A stretch of DNA of 34,943 nucleotides from Rhodospirillales bacterium (GTDB taxonomy: Bacteria; Pseudomonadota; Alphaproteobacteria; Rhodospirillales; Magnetospirillaceae). The translations under genes were made by a program, and so were the position numbers. A model generated the notes under the pieces. It was not told the origin of the DNA, did not search any database, and worked only from the letters and a program-made list of their open reading frames with translations. The stretch is from assembly GCA_014379805.1 (NCBI GenBank), contig JACMLB010000298.1, forward strand, positions 1 to 34,943, written 5' to 3'. Positions 34,710-34,943 of this stretch are shown here, piece by piece. Every line of letters begins with the position of its first letter. The stretch's first letter is position 1.

Positions 34710-34943
34710 TTACGAGACCTTATCCAACAGCCGCTTGGCCCGCTGTTCCATCTCAAGCCGCGCGTCCTGGTGCTCCTTGGCGCGCGCCACGGCGGTGATG
34801 CCCTGGACGAAGTCAAAGATGCTCTCGGCCGCCCTGCCGCCCAGGGGCGACCGACCCGCACCGCTTGCGGCCGCAGCGCCAGCGGAGGACGGGCGGCGTC
34901 CGATTTTTTGTCTGGCGATGCGAAGCCGCTCTGCGGCGGCGGA
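34710..34943 (-). CDS. Partial protein of unknown function, 5' end outside window
   Basis: Reading leftward from the edge gives 77 codons and a TAA at 34710-34712. The visible part starts SAAAERLRIARQKIGRRP, passes through an Ala/Gly-rich linker (SSAGAAAASGAGRSPLGG) and ends in a helical charged segment (AVARAKEHQDARLEMEQRAK, then RLLDKVS). I recognise no family, though the layout (basic N-part, linker, coiled coil) is like accessory proteins encoded near relaxases. It reads in the same direction as the relaxase, upstream of the oriT candidate, so it is part of the element. Confidence 0.55.
   Translation of the reverse strand, partial: SAAAERLRIARQKIGRRPSSAGAAAASGAGRSPLGGRAAESIFDFVQGITAVARAKEHQDARLEMEQRAKRLLDKVS

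Larger units (their letters stand above)
30016..34943. mobile_element. Integrative mobilizable element, right end outside window
   Basis: From the broken treY to the window edge: tyrosine integrase, PIN/antitoxin pair, MOBP relaxase, a small overlapping gene, an oriT candidate and another partial gene. The set of integrase plus relaxase and oriT without visible type IV secretion genes fits a mobilizable element, or the end of a larger conjugative one. The left boundary lies somewhere near 29990-30030; I see no repeat that proves an attL. The bases 30016-30212 before the integrase hold no gene I can support. Confidence 0.7.

Overview
The window is GC-rich, densely coded DNA that looks like an alphaproteobacterium of the Rhodospirillales / Magnetospirillum type. 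The basis is codon use, gene content (many hybrid kinases, a DUF2934-PEBP protein, a BamB-YfgM-Der cluster, Csp, GlgP, TreY) and gene style. The genus is inferred. No rRNA, tRNA or CRISPR array was seen.

Left part (1-6800): a minus-strand envelope and proteostasis operon (J-domain protein, M48 metallopeptidase, HtrA-type serine protease, then a secreted protein that runs off the left edge). Next come a plus-strand OmpR-type regulator and HAMP kinase pair, and a minus-strand DUF2934-PEBP protein. A terminator-like hairpin lies about 35 bases before the regulator.

Signalling block (7238-18715): three related NtrB-like histidine kinases, each with its own receiver domain, and two closely related NarL/LuxR-type regulators lie in one plus-strand series (kinase, kinase, regulator, kinase, regulator). 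Beyond them is a minus-strand pair, a MASE3-PAS-HisKA_2 kinase and a NarL-type regulator. Between the two groups sits a visibly AT-rich gene of the DUF2247 type. It is flanked by 25-base inverted repeats matching at 22 of 25 positions, so it looks like a small mobile cassette with one passenger gene.

Housekeeping part (18900-30015): a NifX/NifB-C-like protein, then der, bamB and a YfgM-like gene as a minus-strand operon, a thioredoxin-fold protein, a small lipoprotein, two tandem paralogous tiny genes of unknown function, glycogen phosphorylase, a cold shock protein and malto-oligosyltrehalose synthase. Two copies of an intergenic repeat with inverted ends flank glgP. treY lacks its 5' third.

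Right part (about 30016 to the edge): an integrative mobilizable element that appears to have cut treY. It carries a tyrosine integrase, a PIN-toxin/antitoxin pair, a TraI-type MOBP relaxase, a small gene overlapping the relaxase start, and upstream of these a 20-base perfect palindrome followed 8 bases later by a nic-like sequence, a strong oriT candidate. A further partial gene runs off the right edge; the far end of the element is outside the window.
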